Shown here piece by piece: positions 24,280 to 37,194 of a DNA stretch of 64,000 bases (its first letter is position 1; every line of letters begins with the position of its first letter). A program made the translations under genes and the position numbers. The DNA is taken from positions 9,213,501 to 9,277,500 of the forward strand of contig CANTUQ010000055.1 of the NCBI GenBank assembly GCA_947683425.1. The letters are read 5' to 3'. This DNA is from Excoecaria cochinchinensis. Lineage: Eukaryota; Streptophyta; Magnoliopsida; Malpighiales; Euphorbiaceae. Under the pieces are notes generated by a model. That model was not told the origin of the DNA and did no database searches. It saw only the letters and a list, made by a program, of their open reading frames with translations.

Positions 24280-25514
24280 TAATAATAATAATAATAATTA
24301 TAATAATAATGTTAACAGGATGTTAATGGCAGCCAATATATTAATAGCAGGTGATATTGGTGAGGAACAACAAAATTAATGGCTATAAATGCTAAATAAA
24401 AATTAACGAGAACGGGTCCAAAGTGTTTACCCTCAGAATTTTTAGATCGAAAATAGGATGTCTCAATCCGTTCCGCTTGTCGATTTTGATGATAATATTC
24501 AAGAAGAAATCTAAGTTCTAAAAAAATTGAGAAAATATTTTTAATGTGAATATTTTTGATGGATGATTTGAACAAAGAAAATTAATTTTTCTTGCTCAAA
24601 ATCAATCCAAGAATGAAATATATTTCTTGAATGAAAACGTAGAAATTAAAGCTTGAGAAGAAAGACTTAAAGGATTTTGAAGAATATTTTTTTTTGAAGA
24701 AGAAGAACCAGTTGCTGGAGAGAAGCTGGAGAGAAGCAAAAAAATTTCTTCAAAAAATAATTGCCGTCCCCCTCCTTTTGAAATGAAGGGTCTAACCCTT
24801 TAATTTTCTGTGTCTAACAGAAAAAGAAAAAAACAAAATTAACTTTCTAATTTTTATTATTTCGAAATAACCCAAAACGTGAAAAAAAGTAGCCTGAAAA
24901 ACGCAGATAACAGCGAAAAAAATGGGCCAAAGCAGGTGGCCGCGCGGTGGCCAAGTGGCCACCGCGCGACCACTTTGCCAAAATAAATAATGGGGTCGCG
25001 TGATGGCCACTTTGCCATCACGCGACCATTAAATGGGAAAGTGGCCTTAAAAGCCACTTTCCCACGTTTTTACATTATTATTATTTATTTTTTTTTTTTT
25101 ACAAAACCCTTTTAAATCTTTTTTTTTTCATCTTTTATATTTTTACTTATTTTTCCTACTTACACTAATTAACTAACCCAATTAACTAATTTAATTCAAT
25201 CCAATTAATTATCCAACTTAATTTTCTTCTTTTTTTTCAATTAAATCAATTAATTAATTTAATTCAATGAAATTAATTAACTAATTTAATTTTCCCTTTT
25301 TTTATTTTTTAAATATCAAAAATAATACTATTTAAAAAAAATTAATTCAACTAAATTTTTTATAATAATATTTTTTATATATATTTATTTTTATTTAAAA
25401 ATAATGAGAATTTCGACAAGGGAAGTATCATTTTTGACACCTTTAATTGTGGGCATCGTTTTTCATCATCGGGTAATTCCGATCTTGGACCGCCTCAGGA
25501 CCCGGTGTCTACAC
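22585..25514 (-). repeat. Element E 5' LTR
   Basis: Starts TGTAGACACCGGGTCC at 25514 (minus) and ends ATCACA at 22585. Partner of 2677-5667. It contains a palindrome cluster (24940-25067) and AAT arrays (23836-24300). The two E LTRs carry clearly more substitutions than the B pair, so E is older than B. Confidence 0.92.
23836..24300. repeat. AAT microsatellite blocks in E 5' LTR
   Basis: AAT runs near 23837-23865, 23950-24023, 24050-24120 and 24241-24297. One unique spacer present in the 3' LTR (about 4128-4150) is lost here, suggesting array contraction or fusion. Confidence 0.93.
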
Positions 25515-27248
25515 CGTGGTTCCAAGATTAAATGGGGTAGCATAAGTTGAATCAATGTCAAATATGGATGGATTATGATCATGATCATGCATGGTGAAAT
25601 CATTAGAAATATTGCACAAATAAGCAAAATTGTTCACTTCATTAATAAAATTAAAATTGTCATTAACATCATTGAAAAGTTCTGGAATGAAAAGACAATC
25701 TAAACTAGTTTCTTCCTCTCCCTCTGCTAGTGCATCTGCTGCGGTTGACGGTCCTGCGTCGCTTTGGCTTTTTGGAGGCTCTTCGGTCACCCCTTGAATG
25801 GCTTCCTCGACCTTTGCTTTTCCCTTCAGCTGGATGGTTACCATCTTCTCAGTGATTACCTCTTCGGGCATGTCACGGTCCCAAATTGTCTTGCTGGTAA
25901 TGATTTCCTCATCCCAAAAGCCCTCTACTGGCTTGATCAATCCAATGCCCCAGTCGTAGACCTCGAACCCTGGCACAATTTTTCCATCCACCCACTGCGG
26001 TTTAGCCTCTCCTGTATAGGTACATGCTGCGGTTGCCGGCATAAAACTTTTCTGAATATGGGAAATTTCTATCTCTGGCTTTTCACTCTTTTTTACAGCA
26101 CCAGTATAACCCAAACCCCTTCTGTCCTTCTGGCTTTTGGTAACGATGGCTTTTGGCACCCCCTGAGACTTCTTTCCCAACCCAGCGCCAGGAAGGAATG
26201 ACATCTTCTTCATCATGTTTAGCACTTGAGGAGTTTCTTCCATCCACTCTTCCTCTTCTATCATGGCAACATGAAACCCACTGAATGGCTGCCTTGCAAT
26301 CTCCAGAATTGAAACCTGATTCTCCCGTGCAGCCCTTATGGTTATGACCTGACCTTTATGGGGTATCTTTACCATCTGATGAAGCGTAGAGGGGACTCCA
26401 CCCAACTTGCGAAACCATGGCCTACCCAAAAGAGCTGAGAAATTGGCGGGTATGGGTAGCACCACAAACTCCACTTCAGATTCTATCGGTCCCGTCTTCA
26501 CCGTTGCCATAAATGTTCCCGAAGCATGTCTGCGCGAGTTGTCATATGCAGTGATAGTGAGATCGAACTTGGCCAACATATCCTCCGTCACTCCAAAAGC
26601 TGCCATTGCCACTTGAGGGCACGCATTTATCGATGAGCCATTATCCACTATTACACAGGCTGTGTGCTTATGGTTAATCTGTGCCCTTATGTACAAAGGG
26701 CGATTATGGTTGCGGCCCTCTGCTGGCAAATCAGCATTGGTAAAAATGACACTTTCTCCCGCTCCTCCCTTCACTACATCCAGAAGTTCCGTCGGTGAGA
26801 TGGTGGTGGCCACAGTTGCCTCACATAAAGCTTCCACTACCTTTTGCCTATGGGATAGAGATTGCCTCAAGCGATCCCATATAGAAATCTGAGCTGGCAT
26901 CTTTTTCAACTGCTTAACAATCAAATCTTCTTCTGACTCTTTCCCCTTTTGGCCTGCTTCTAGCTCTTGAGGCTTCTCAACTTCTGGAGCTACCCTTCCG
27001 CTCCGAGTCACAGCTCCTACTTTACTCTTCTTCTTCCCTTCGTCTTCTTGTTCTGAACCCCATGGGTCTGGAAACATCTCAGCATTATCATCCTCCTCTC
27101 CACTTTCATCGGTGGACCAGCAATCTATCACAGCCACCGATAACCCTTCTTCATTTGACTCAACAGCATGCATATCATTGCCATACAATTCCCTCAATAC
27201 AAACTCTTCAGGTAGACCTGGCCCAATCATATTCACTGGTGGGGGCAC
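25515..27248 (-). pseudogene. Element O protease region with G-patch, cut by element E
   Basis: An open frame of 579 codons. An acidic N-terminal part is followed by an aspartic protease: CVIVDNGSSINACP holds the catalytic Asp (D-N-G-S rather than the usual D-S/T-G), followed by FVVLPIPANFSALLGRPWF, the ILGRPWL-type motif. A G-patch-like block (about 26220-26100: FLPGAGLGKKSQGVPKAI then RRGLGYTG) follows, then an acidic tail. The frame runs into the LTR of E at 25514, so its C-terminus is artificial. The continuation toward RT lies at 2676 and below, after E. In the intact element it would process the polyprotein. A stop and frame changes separate it from gag. Confidence 0.85.
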
Positions 27249-28680
27249 ATTGTTGTACCCAGTTTTCTTCTGACCTCCTCTCTTTTCTGGGTCTGTGATT
27301 TATTTTGAATCAATCAGATCCTGAATTACATGTCGCAACGCCTTATAATTATCAGTCGTGTGGCCAGTGTGCTAATGGTATGCACAAAATTCATCATCTT
27401 TATGCCCTGGTTGGCCCTGCGTTTTAGCGGGTCGAGGTGGCAAAGGCTGCAATTTCCCCTCTTTCATTAGTCTTCTCGATACCCATGACAAAGACCTTCC
27501 GAGATTTGAGAAACGTCTCGGAGTAGAATTGGTAGTTAATACCTCTGCGGTCTTCTTAGGGCCTGTCGATTTACCAGCTCCAGTGCTACCCCTCCTATAA
27601 TTCTCAGTGTTCACTTTTTTAGCCAGGTATTCTGCTTCAGCTTCTATGGCAATATCCTTCAAAGACTTCTAATCTCTCTCTCTCTCAAATATGGGCTCGC
27701 ATTTCTGATGAACAGCCGTATTTGATCTTGAGTATCCGGTTTTCTCTTCATCTCCATCACCCGGTTCCTCCATCGGGTTAGATACTCATGAAAGGACTCG
27801 CCTCCCTTCTGCTGTAGTAGCTCCAAGTCTTTCAAGGTCACCTCCATTCTCGTACTACAGTCATATTGTCTAAGAAATTCCTCAATCAATAAATCCCAGT
27901 CTTCTTTAGTCCGGCGATCCAACCCATGATACCAATCCATTGCTGGGCCGGTCAAGCTTAAGCAAAAGTATTCAATCTTCTGCTTTCTTATCAGAGTAGT
28001 ACCCTTTATCACCAGCGAGTACTGTTTAATATGTGCAGTAGGGTCAGAAGTACCGTCGAATTTCGGCACATCTGGCATTTAAAAGTTCATTGGGATTGGG
28101 TCCTCTCCATCTAATTCCTTATCTTCGGGGCTCGTTCCTCGACCCTTTGTCAAAGTCCTAGCCATCGCTTCAAATTTCTCCTCCATTTTCCTCCAGATGG
28201 CTTCTTCAGTTTGAGATGCCTTCCCTTTTTAAAACATGCGCTCTTCATAATCATCATTTAAATCATCATCTAATCCCAGAGCTTATTTTCCCCTCTGTAC
28301 CCCTGAAGTAGCAGCTCTTAGGTGTACCGACGGCGGATGATTCTCCTCTAGTGGGTTTTCTCTAACCTCCTCCGCTTCATTACTTCTCATGGGAGGAGGC
28401 GGTGGGTTCTGCTGAGCAGCTGGTTGGCCCATCCTGGCCATCATGGCCAACATGCGATTCTCAAAGTCCTCAAATCTTCGGCCCACCTCCTCTGCGATTA
28501 AAGCCCCGGTGGTATCTGCCCTTCTTGGTGAGTTTGACATTTCTTCGGATGTGGAAACTTGGGTTGAACCGGTTTCTGAAAAAGTGCTTGAATAATTCAC
28601 CCTTTCTGGTAACTCGAAAAGAGGATTCCTGACTAATCGCCCTCTAGAATCTCTTGTCCACCTAGGCAGATCTATGATGG
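27249..28680 (-). pseudogene. Element O gag, broken
   Basis: Three open pieces. 28600-28283 is N-terminal (ALIAEEVGRRFEDFENRMLA, proline-rich). 28078-27659 is the capsid core (MPDVPKFDGTSDPTAHIKQY, GPAMDWYHGLDRRTKEDW, ESFHEYLTRWRNRVMEM, FIRNASPYL), typical of Ty3/gypsy retrotransposon gag. 27662-27372 is C-terminal (LSWVSRRLMKEGKLQPLPPRP, then FCAYH at the start of a zinc knuckle). Stops separate the pieces near 28079, 28230 and 27370. It is the full-length reference showing what E and B have lost. Confidence 0.88.
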
Positions 28681-29447
28681 CTGCAAATACAAAGAGTTAG
28701 AATGATGCATGAATGCAATAAGATGCATAAGATGCATGATCATGCTATGCAACACCCACAAATCACATGCAAGAACATAGGTCCTTCCTACCTTGTTACT
28801 CCCGCACATAAGGTCATGGTCTCTTTCCTAGGTGGGATTAGCCCATGGATCAACCGGGGACCCGATGGACACGTATGATGCATAGTGAAAGACCGGCGGC
28901 ATAACTCTCCTAACTAATGAACAGGCACGCGAGTCATGATCATTATGTGTTTAGGTGGTCCAAATAATTTGAGATGGGCCTATCGGGGCATGAAAGCCTT
29001 TGGCTAGGTAGCCAATCAAAATATTTGGGTCCGCCCAATACAAAATGACCCATACAGCTAGCACAGTATTACGGTTCATACCACCTAGGGGAAGTGTCTA
29101 TGTCCATTACATCAGCTTTGGCCCAGGTAATATCGCTTTAGGGCTACCCAAGCATGGTCCCTGCCAACGGGTCTAGCTCATCATGAGCGTAGCGACCGGT
29201 TGGGTCTCCATTTTATATACCAAACGGTACGAAACTTGGGCTGGTGATTATCCTTAACACTTCCCTATATTGAGTGAACATAGGGTCGTGCTTCGGGAAC
29301 GCACCGGGGTCGATAAAGGGACCAAATTAGCATAGATCTAAGGCTCTAATGAGATGTAATGCAGCTTTAAAAGAAAGCAAAACTTTTTAAACTAAAACTT
29401 AATTATAAATTTTAATCAAGGTAATTTCAAATCGAAGTCTCAAGTAT
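28681..29447 (-). other. Element O untranslated leader
   Basis: No gene seen. It is alignable with the leaders of E and B through landmarks such as the CTAGGTGGGATTAGCCCATGG region (28828-28848) and the CTTGGGCTGGTGATTATCCTTAAC region (29236-29258). Confidence 0.75.
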
Positions 29448-29466
29448 GTCCCCAGCGGAGTCGCCA
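29448..29466 (-). promoter_or_regulatory. Element O primer-binding site
   Basis: Minus strand TGGCGACTCCGCTGGGGAC, one base from the LTR end. It differs at one base from the E/B site. Confidence 0.83.
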
Positions 29467-29784
29467 CTGTGACGCGCGCCGAACCCCGGGATTCCCCGAA
29501 GACCCACTTTTAGGGCTTTCGGGAGAGGTTCATGGAAACTTGTAAGGTATTTACAAGTGCGTCTATATTGGGCAATAAGGAGGTTTCTTGGAGTCACCAC
29601 CCAATAGAACATTGGGATAGGTCGTCTAGCCTCGATGAGCCTAAGACGGCGTATATATCCATTTTGGGCAAGCCAGAGCGATCTTGGAGACAATCATCCC
29701 AATAGAACATTGGAATGACTCTCTAACCCCATGGAGTCTAGGATTGTAAATTTGGGTCTTTTGGTGGGACACAAGAGGTGTCTT

Positions 29785-32700
29785 TGTCACACCCCAAAAT
29801 GGCCCTAGAAGAATTACAGAGTTTTTGGTTCGAAAAAGGTAAATTTTATGTGCGAGAGTTATGTCGCGAGCGCGACAAGTATCGCGGGCGCGACAGAGCC
29901 CTCCAGCGGTTTTCAAACTTCAGCTGGTGAGTGCGGGCGTGAGCGTTCTGTCGCGAGCGCGACAGAAACCCCTCGCGAGATGTGTACATAAGTAGGACTA
30001 AGAGACTTGGAGTTGTAGTGAATTGACACATGGTATCATAGAAGAGTGACAAGTGTCATCATAGAAGAGTGACAAGTGGCGGCATATGAGAGTGACAAGT
30101 GGCATTGTAGGAGTGTGCCAAGTGTCATTGTAGGGAAGAGACACTTGGTTTGGCTTGGCTTGGCTTGGCTTGGCTTGGCTTAAGAAAGGGATGAATTAAA
30201 TGAGATGGTTGGCATTTATTTGGTTTGGTGAGCATTAGGTGAGAAGGTTTGGCTTTATTTGGATTGGATTTAGTTGACCGGCCACTTTCTTACTCCCATT
30301 TCAATTTCTTCATTTGGCTTTTTAATTTCCCTTTTTGTTTTCTTTGCTCTTAGTTGCCGTGCTCCACTTTCCTTTCTTTTCTTCTCTTTTCCATTTACTC
30401 CTAAAGAGAATCATTTAGGTTGGGATAAAGAGAGTGGATTTTGAGAAGAGGTAAGTAGTACTATTATGATAGCATTAGTCTTCTTCTACTACTTGGTTTC
30501 TATTTTGATTTAAAGTAAAAAGAAGAGTAACCCCAAGTGTTTTTGTGTGTGGTTTTGGTGCAAGCTAGAGGCAAGAGAGTCGATAAAGGAAAAGAGAAGA
30601 TCAGAACGAGTAGAGAGCTGTGATCGAGTTCCTAGAGGTAGGGATCGAGTGTGACTGTGTTAACTTTGCATGTGTTTATATGAGAAATGCTTGAACAAAG
30701 ACATGTGGAAATAAAGAGATGCTTAATGAGCTTTAATTAGCTCAAGATGTTCATTTTGATTGCTTACAGTGCTCATGACATGTGTATATATGTTTATAAG
30801 TATGTAACTTGATCATTTGAGTGTTTGTGTTGATGATAGAGCTTGATTTTGCGAAATTCTGCTTATTTGTCATCAGACCTCTGTGTATTGTATTTGTGAT
30901 AATTAGAGCTGTAGGACTCCAATTGTGTTGATTCCAATTGCATCTGAAAGATAAGATCCGTATCTAAAAATTTATAAGAGGGTGCTTGATCTAATTCAGG
31001 CCCTAAGTATCCCAAAAAGTAATTAGAACGTAGGTTACCCTGTTCTGGCGGGTTCCCTGGAATAGTATGGATTGTTTAGAGCATATATTTTGTTATAGAT
31101 GTCCAAATGACCTGAAAATTGTCCCATTTTAAATATAATATCCTAGGAAACAATTGTTATGAAGACCATTTTGCCTAAAAATGTGGTCTAGATGGTGGTT
31201 TGTGCGATTCAAGTTTAGGGTAAAAAGTGGTGCCGTGAGGCACCAAAGGCGAGTCTCTGTCGCGATCGCGACACATGTCGCTACCTCGCGACAGAACAAC
31301 TCATTTTAGGCTTTTTCTTCTTCTTTTTGAGCTCCTAGTTGCCATGGGTCAACCCCTTACCCTTCCCCTTAACTAAATTGTATATTTTGTTGATGTTTTA
31401 CTCCCCGGAATGAACCCGTATTACCCCGAAATGTTTCCGTGATTTATACTCTACATGTTTAGGGTTATCAAATGATTATAGGATTAGTTATCCATGTAAC
31501 CAAAGCTACGGCATAAGAGTTAGCATTGACCATGTTATGCCATGTTATATGAATTGTTATATAATGCATTTGGTATAGAGTATAGAACCCTTATGTAATC
31601 TGTCTTTTATCGCGAGCGCGACCTCTTGTCGCGATCGCGACAGAGAACCCCTTCTCGACCTGTTTTACTTGTTTTAAAGAATGTTTCCTTTTGTCTTGCT
31701 TTGCATGATTTATATGTTTATGTAATGAATTTAAATGTTACATGCTTTTAGTTGTTGAACAAGATTAATAAAGATTGTATATGAATTAAATGTCTCTGAA
31801 TGTGATAAATGCACTTGAATTTTAGTTGATGAGTTGATGTCTGTGTATAGTATGTGAGTTGGTATTGAGCCTGATTACCGTTATAGTGGATAGATAAGCA
31901 TGCTTATAAAGGGATTACCGAGTGCAGCTGCCCATGTTCCGCCCCGTTTGGGCGAAGCGGGTCGACCTCTGAGAATGGTCATTAATAGAGATATATGAAA
32001 ATGTTTTGTGACTTCGGTCTACCGAAAATATTTTTTATAGAGCGTCCCGTATCCACCATGAGAGGAACTCAGGCTTGTTTTGTTAAAGTTGTGCAGTGAA
32101 CTTGAAATGATTATAGTGTTGCTTCGAATAAAGCTATAGTACATGAAAGTAATGTTTAAGTACATTACAGTTCTATATACAAGTATATGATTACATGAGT
32201 GTATTGACATGAATGTGGTTACATGATAATGTATATTTGAATAAACGAAATGTACAAGATGTAGTGTACCTGAATTAGTGAAAGAGTAGATGTTACTTAT
32301 ATGTGAGTTCAGAGTATTTGATATTTAAGCATGCAACCTATAGACGTATAAGTGTTATATGCATGAGATATATGATTGTGTGATTTATCTGTGACTCCGT
32401 AAAGAAGTCCTTTGTAGTATTTTCATCCCCACTAAGCGTTATCGCTTAGCACGGATGTTTATTTCCGTGTAGGTTACAGGTTCGGAGCAGTGAGCGGACA
32501 TTTGCAGGTCAAGGCCACTAGGAGTTTTTGCTATAGCTTTTTGTATAAGAAAGAGTTAGAGTTTTACATTTTGAGTAACATCATTATGTAATATAAGTAG
32601 AAAAATCACAAGTAAAGGTACATGTAAATGTATATGTAAAGCTAAATGGAAACAGATGTAATATGAACATGTAAATGTATATGTAGTTAATATGAAATGC

Positions 32701-32838
32701 AAGTGGGCCCTAGTGTAGTATTTAATTTCTTTTAAATGGATGTGTTTATGCTATCGCTTCCGCTAATGCATGTACATGTATACGTAAGTGTCTGCGTAGC
32801 GCCCCGATATTCCTTACCGGGGGTATGGGGGTGTTACA
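29785..32838 (+). repeat. Element T left LTR
   Basis: Begins TGTCACACCCC, ends GTGTTACA, 3054 bp. It contains TCGCGA-type palindromes (29866-29970, 31258-31293, 31609-31645), five TGGCT repeats (30150-30181), a cluster of TGACAAGTG direct repeats (30048-30125), and the palindrome CTAAGCGTTATCGCTTAG (32432-32449). No credible gene. Confidence 0.93.
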
Positions 32839-33388
32839 TTTAGTGGTATCAGAGCATAGGTTAGAGGTTTTGGTCTATAAGATGTAGAGTATAGATTAAA
32901 TGTCATAGTTTGTCTAGAGTTGTGGCCTAATGCAGATGTCGTTTTTGTAAAGTATAGATGGAGTCCGACTCGCGTGAGAGCGTAGACGATGCAGCGGCAG
33001 ATGTGAATGGGTAAGAGTTTGAGGTGACACTCTGTATTCCTGTCAGCTATCTTCTTGAAATCATTTGACATGAGCATAGTGAAACATGGGGATGGGAAAA
33101 GTGCATTACAGTAGCTTACATTTCATTTTCGCATCATTTTGCATACATAAATCATTACATGACCATTCCTTCCGCATCCCTCATTTGTATGTGAAAAAGT
33201 ATCATTGCATGCGTTTCATTGAGAAAAGCTGACAGGATATACATTCAGTGCTAGATGCATAGAAGAAGTATATGGATTAGAGTGCAGTGCATTAAGGAAA
33301 GTGTAAAGTGTGTTCGATTTGATAGCTGTATGATATAAGTGGTTAACAGGGAAATTTCGAGGACGAAATTTCTTAAGGGGGAGAGATT
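32839..33388 (+). other. Element T interior
   Basis: Primer-binding site, about 130 bp resembling a chromovirus gag leader, non-coding sequence, then the polypurine tract. No open frame resembles gag or pol on the plus strand. Confidence 0.85.
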
Positions 33389-36300
33389 TGTCACACCCCA
33401 AAATGGCCCTAGAAGAATTACAGAGTTTTTGGTTCGAAAAAGGTAAATTTTATGTGCGAGAGTTATGTCGCGAGCGCGACAAGTGTCGCGGGCGCGACAG
33501 AGCCCTCCAGCGGTTTTCAAACTTCAGCTGGTGAGTGCGGGCGTGAGCATTCTGTCGCGAGCGCGACAGAAACCCCTCGCGAGATGTGTACATAAGTGGG
33601 ACTAAGAGACTTGGAGTTGTAGTGAATTGACACATGGTATCATAGAAGAGTGACAAGTGTCATCATAGAAGAGTGACAAGTGGCGGCATATGAGAGTGAC
33701 AAGTGGCATTGTAGGAGTGTGCCAAGTGTCATTGTAGGGAAGAGACACTAGGTTTGGCTTGGCTTGGCTTGGCTTGGTTTGGCTTGGCTTAAGATAGGGA
33801 TGAATTAAATGAGATGGTTGGCATTTATTTGGTTTGGTGAGCATTAGGTGAGAAGGTTTGGCTTTATTTGGATTGGATTTAGTTGACCGGCCACTTTCCT
33901 ACTCCCGTTTCAATTTCTTCATTTGGCTTTTTAATTTCCCTTTTTGTTTTCTTTGCTCTTAGTTGTCGTGCTCCACTTTCCTTTCTTTTCTTCTCTTTTC
34001 CATTTACTCCTAAAGAGAATCATTTAGGTTGGGATAAAGAGAGTGGATTTTGAGAAGAGGTAAGTAGTACTATTATGATAGCATTAGTCTTCTTCTACTA
34101 ATTGGTTTCTATTTTGATTTAAAGTAAAAAGAAGAGTAACCCCAAGTGTTTTTGTGTGTGGTCTTGGTGCAAGCTGGAGGCAAGAGAGTCGATAAAGGAA
34201 AAGAGAAGATCAGAACGAGTAGAGAGCTGTGATCGAGTTCCTAGAGGTAGGGATCGAGTGTGACTGTGTTAACTTTGCATGTGTTTATATGAGAAATGCT
34301 TGAACAAAGACATGTGGAAATAAAGAGATGCTTGATGAGCTTTAATTAGCTCAAGATGTTCATTTTGATTGCTTACAGTGCTCATGACATGTGTATATAT
34401 GTTTATAAGTATGTAACTTGATCATTTGAGTGTTTGTGTTGATGATAGAGCTTGATTTTGCGAAATTCTGCTTATTTGTCATCAGACCTCTGTGTATTGT
34501 ATTTGTGATAATTAGAGCTATAGGACTCCAATTGTATTGATTCCAATTGCATCTGAAAGATAAGATCCGTATCTAAAAATTTCTAAGAGGGTGCTTGATC
34601 TAATTCAGGCCCTAAATATCCAAAAAAGTAATTAGAACGTAGGTTACCCTATTCTGGCGGGTTCCCTAGAATAGTATGGATTGTTTAGAGCATATATTTT
34701 GTTATAGATGTCCAAATGACCTGAAAATTGTCCCATTTTAAAGATAACATCCTAGGAAACAATTGTTATGAAGACCATTTTTCCTAAAAATGTGGTCTAG
34801 ATGGTGGTTTGTGCGATTTAAGTTTAGGGTAAAAAGTGGTGCCGTGAGGAACCAAAGGCGAGTCTCTGTCGCGATCGCGACACATGTCGTGACCTCGCGA
34901 TAGAACAACTCATTTTAGGCTTTTTCTTCTTCTTTTTGAGCTCCTAGTTGCCATGGGTCAACCCCTTTCCCTTCCCCTTAACTAAATTGTATATTTTGTT
35001 GATGTTTTACTCCCCGGAATGAACCCGTATTTCCCCGGAATGTTTCCGTGATTTATACTCTACATGTTTACGGTTATCAAATGATTATAGGATTAGTTAT
35101 CTATGTAACCAATGCTACGGCATAAGAGTTAGCGTTGACCATGTTATGCCATGTGATATGAATTGTTATATAATGCATTTGGTATAGAGTATAGAACCCT
35201 TATGTAATCTGTCTTCTGTCGCGAGCGCGACCTCTTGTCGTGATCGCGACAGAGAACCCCTTCTCGACCTGTTTTACTTGTTTTAAAGAATGTTTCCTTT
35301 TGTCTTGCTTTGCATGATTTATATGTATATGTAATGAATTTAAATGTTACATGCTTTTAGTTGTTGAACAAGATTAATAAAGATTGTATATGAATTAAAT
35401 GTCTCTGAATGTGATAAATGCACTTGAATTTTAGTTGATGAGTTGATGTCTGTGTATAGTGTGTGAGTTGGTATTGAGCCTGATTACCATTATAGTGGAT
35501 AGATAAGCATGCTTATAAAGGGATTACCGAGTGCAGCTGCCCATGTTCCGCCCCGTTTGGGCGAAGCGGGTCGACCTCTGAGAATGGTTATTAATAGAGA
35601 TATATGAAAATGTTTTGTGACTTCGGTCTACCGAAAATGTTTTTTATAGAGCGTCCCATATCCACCATGAGAGGAACTCAGGCTTGTTTTGTTAAATGTT
35701 GTGCAGTGAACTTGAAATGATTATAGTGTTGCTTCGAATAAAGCTATAGTACATGAAAGTAATGTTTAAGTACATTACAGTTCTGTATACAAGTATATGA
35801 TTACATGAGTGTATTGACATGAATGTGGTTACATGATAATGTATATTTGAATAAACGAAATGTACAAGATGTAGTGTACCTGAATTAGTGAAAGAGTAGA
35901 TGTTACTTATATGTGAGTTCAGAGTATTTGATATTTAAGCATGCAACCTATAGACGTATAAGAGTTATATGCATGAGATATATGATTGTGTGATTTATCT
36001 GTGACTTCGTAAAGAAGTCCTTTGTAGTATTTTCATCCCCACTAAGCGTTATCGCTTAGCACGGATGTTTATTTCCGTGTAGGTTACAGGTTCGGAGCAG
36101 TGAGCGGACATCTGCAGGTCAAGGCCACTAGGAGTTTTTGCTATAGCTTTTTGTATAAGAAAGAGTTAGAGTTTTACATTTTGAGTAACATCATTATGTA
36201 ATATAAGTAGAAAAATCACAAGTAAAGGTACATGTAAATGTATATGTAAAGCTAAATGGAAACAGATGTAATATGAACATGTAAATGTATATGTAGTTAA

Positions 36301-36448
36301 TATGAAATGCAATTGGGCCCTAGTGTAGTATTTAATTTCTTTTAAATGGATGTGTTTATGCTATCGCTTCCGCTAATGCATGTACATGTATACGTAAGTG
36401 TCCGCGTAGCGCCCCGATATTCCTTACCGGAGGTATGGGGGTGTTACA
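33389..36448 (+). repeat. Element T right LTR
   Basis: Partner of 29785-32838, 3060 bp, with a few dozen or fewer differences by eye. Several of these hit CpG-rich TCGCGA motifs (for example 34891 TCGTGA), a pattern consistent with deamination of methylated cytosine. Confidence 0.93.
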
Positions 36449-37194
36449 GTCTTGGAGGTCCCATTCCAATGAAGCATCAAAATGGTCCTCTCGCCTCGTT
36501 GAGCCCAAGACCAGAGTAGGTTCGAGACTTCTCATTTATTTATACCTTGATTAAGTTTACAATTTTGTTTTGAGTTTATTATTTCACTCTCCTTCCACAC
36601 GATGCAATTAATTAAAGCGCAATTCATTCACGTCAAAAGCGATAAGTAAAGCATAAAAAATAAAACATCCAAAAATAAATTACAACAAAATTAGGGGCGG
36701 AATACAACCCCCATTGTAAAGAAGGTGCAGAACATACATAAACCGGGATATTTGTTAAGAGCGTGGACATTGGTCCTTGCATGCATTTATTATGAAAGCG
36801 ATTTTGATGTGATGGTTTTATTAGATGGAAATAGGACTTTGGTCCCTATTTTGCAAAAATCCCAAGTTAATTAATATAAAACATCAAGCCATTTTATTAC
36901 GACGAGACAACAATAATTTTTACAATTAAATAAGCGAATAAATAAAAATAGAGATAAAGAAAAAAAAAACAGGTGGAGATTCTCTGATTTGGGCGGCCAC
37001 CACCATCTCAATTCCAATCCACCCAAAAATAATTAAACAACTCACAAAATAAACAAACACATTAGTGCAAAAATCAAAAATAACCTAAAGAACAGCCAAA
37101 AAAGGAATTTTGAAGAAAAGTATTAAAGAATGAAAGAAAACAAATGAAAAAGGAGCAAATAAATTAAAAAACATGAAGAAAAGTCCAGGGATGG

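Larger units (their letters stand above)
2677..25514 (-). mobile_element. Element E: complete non-autonomous Tat-type LTR retrotransposon nested in O
   Basis: On the minus strand: 5' LTR 25514-22585, primer-binding site 22583-22565, leader, truncated gag 21510-20578, pro/RT remnant, an inverted RT piece, a 35-bp repeat array 6672-5838, polypurine tract near 5690-5668, and 3' LTR 5667-2677. Element B (7141-18554) plus a 5-bp duplication is inserted between 7140 and 18555. The flanking 5 bp are TCGTG (2672-2676) and CCGTG (25515-25519), a target duplication with one mismatch. Without B the element is about 11.4 kb, almost the same length as B. It lacks protease, most of RT, RNase H and integrase, so it must have moved with enzymes from a related element. 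Confidence 0.9.
29785..36448 (+). mobile_element. Element T: non-autonomous LTR element with very large LTRs and 550-bp interior
   Basis: LTR 29785-32838, interior 32839-33388, LTR 33389-36448, flanked by the perfect duplication GTCTT (29780-29784, 36449-36453). The primer site TGGTATCAGAGC (32844-32855) matches initiator tRNA-Met, and the polypurine tract AAGGGGGAGAGA lies at 33375-33386. The TTTCGAGGACGAAATTT sequence before the tract is characteristic of Tekay/Del-type chromoviruses. There is no gag or pol: a LARD-like derivative with unusual proportions. The LTRs are nearly identical, so the insertion is fairly recent. Confidence 0.93.
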
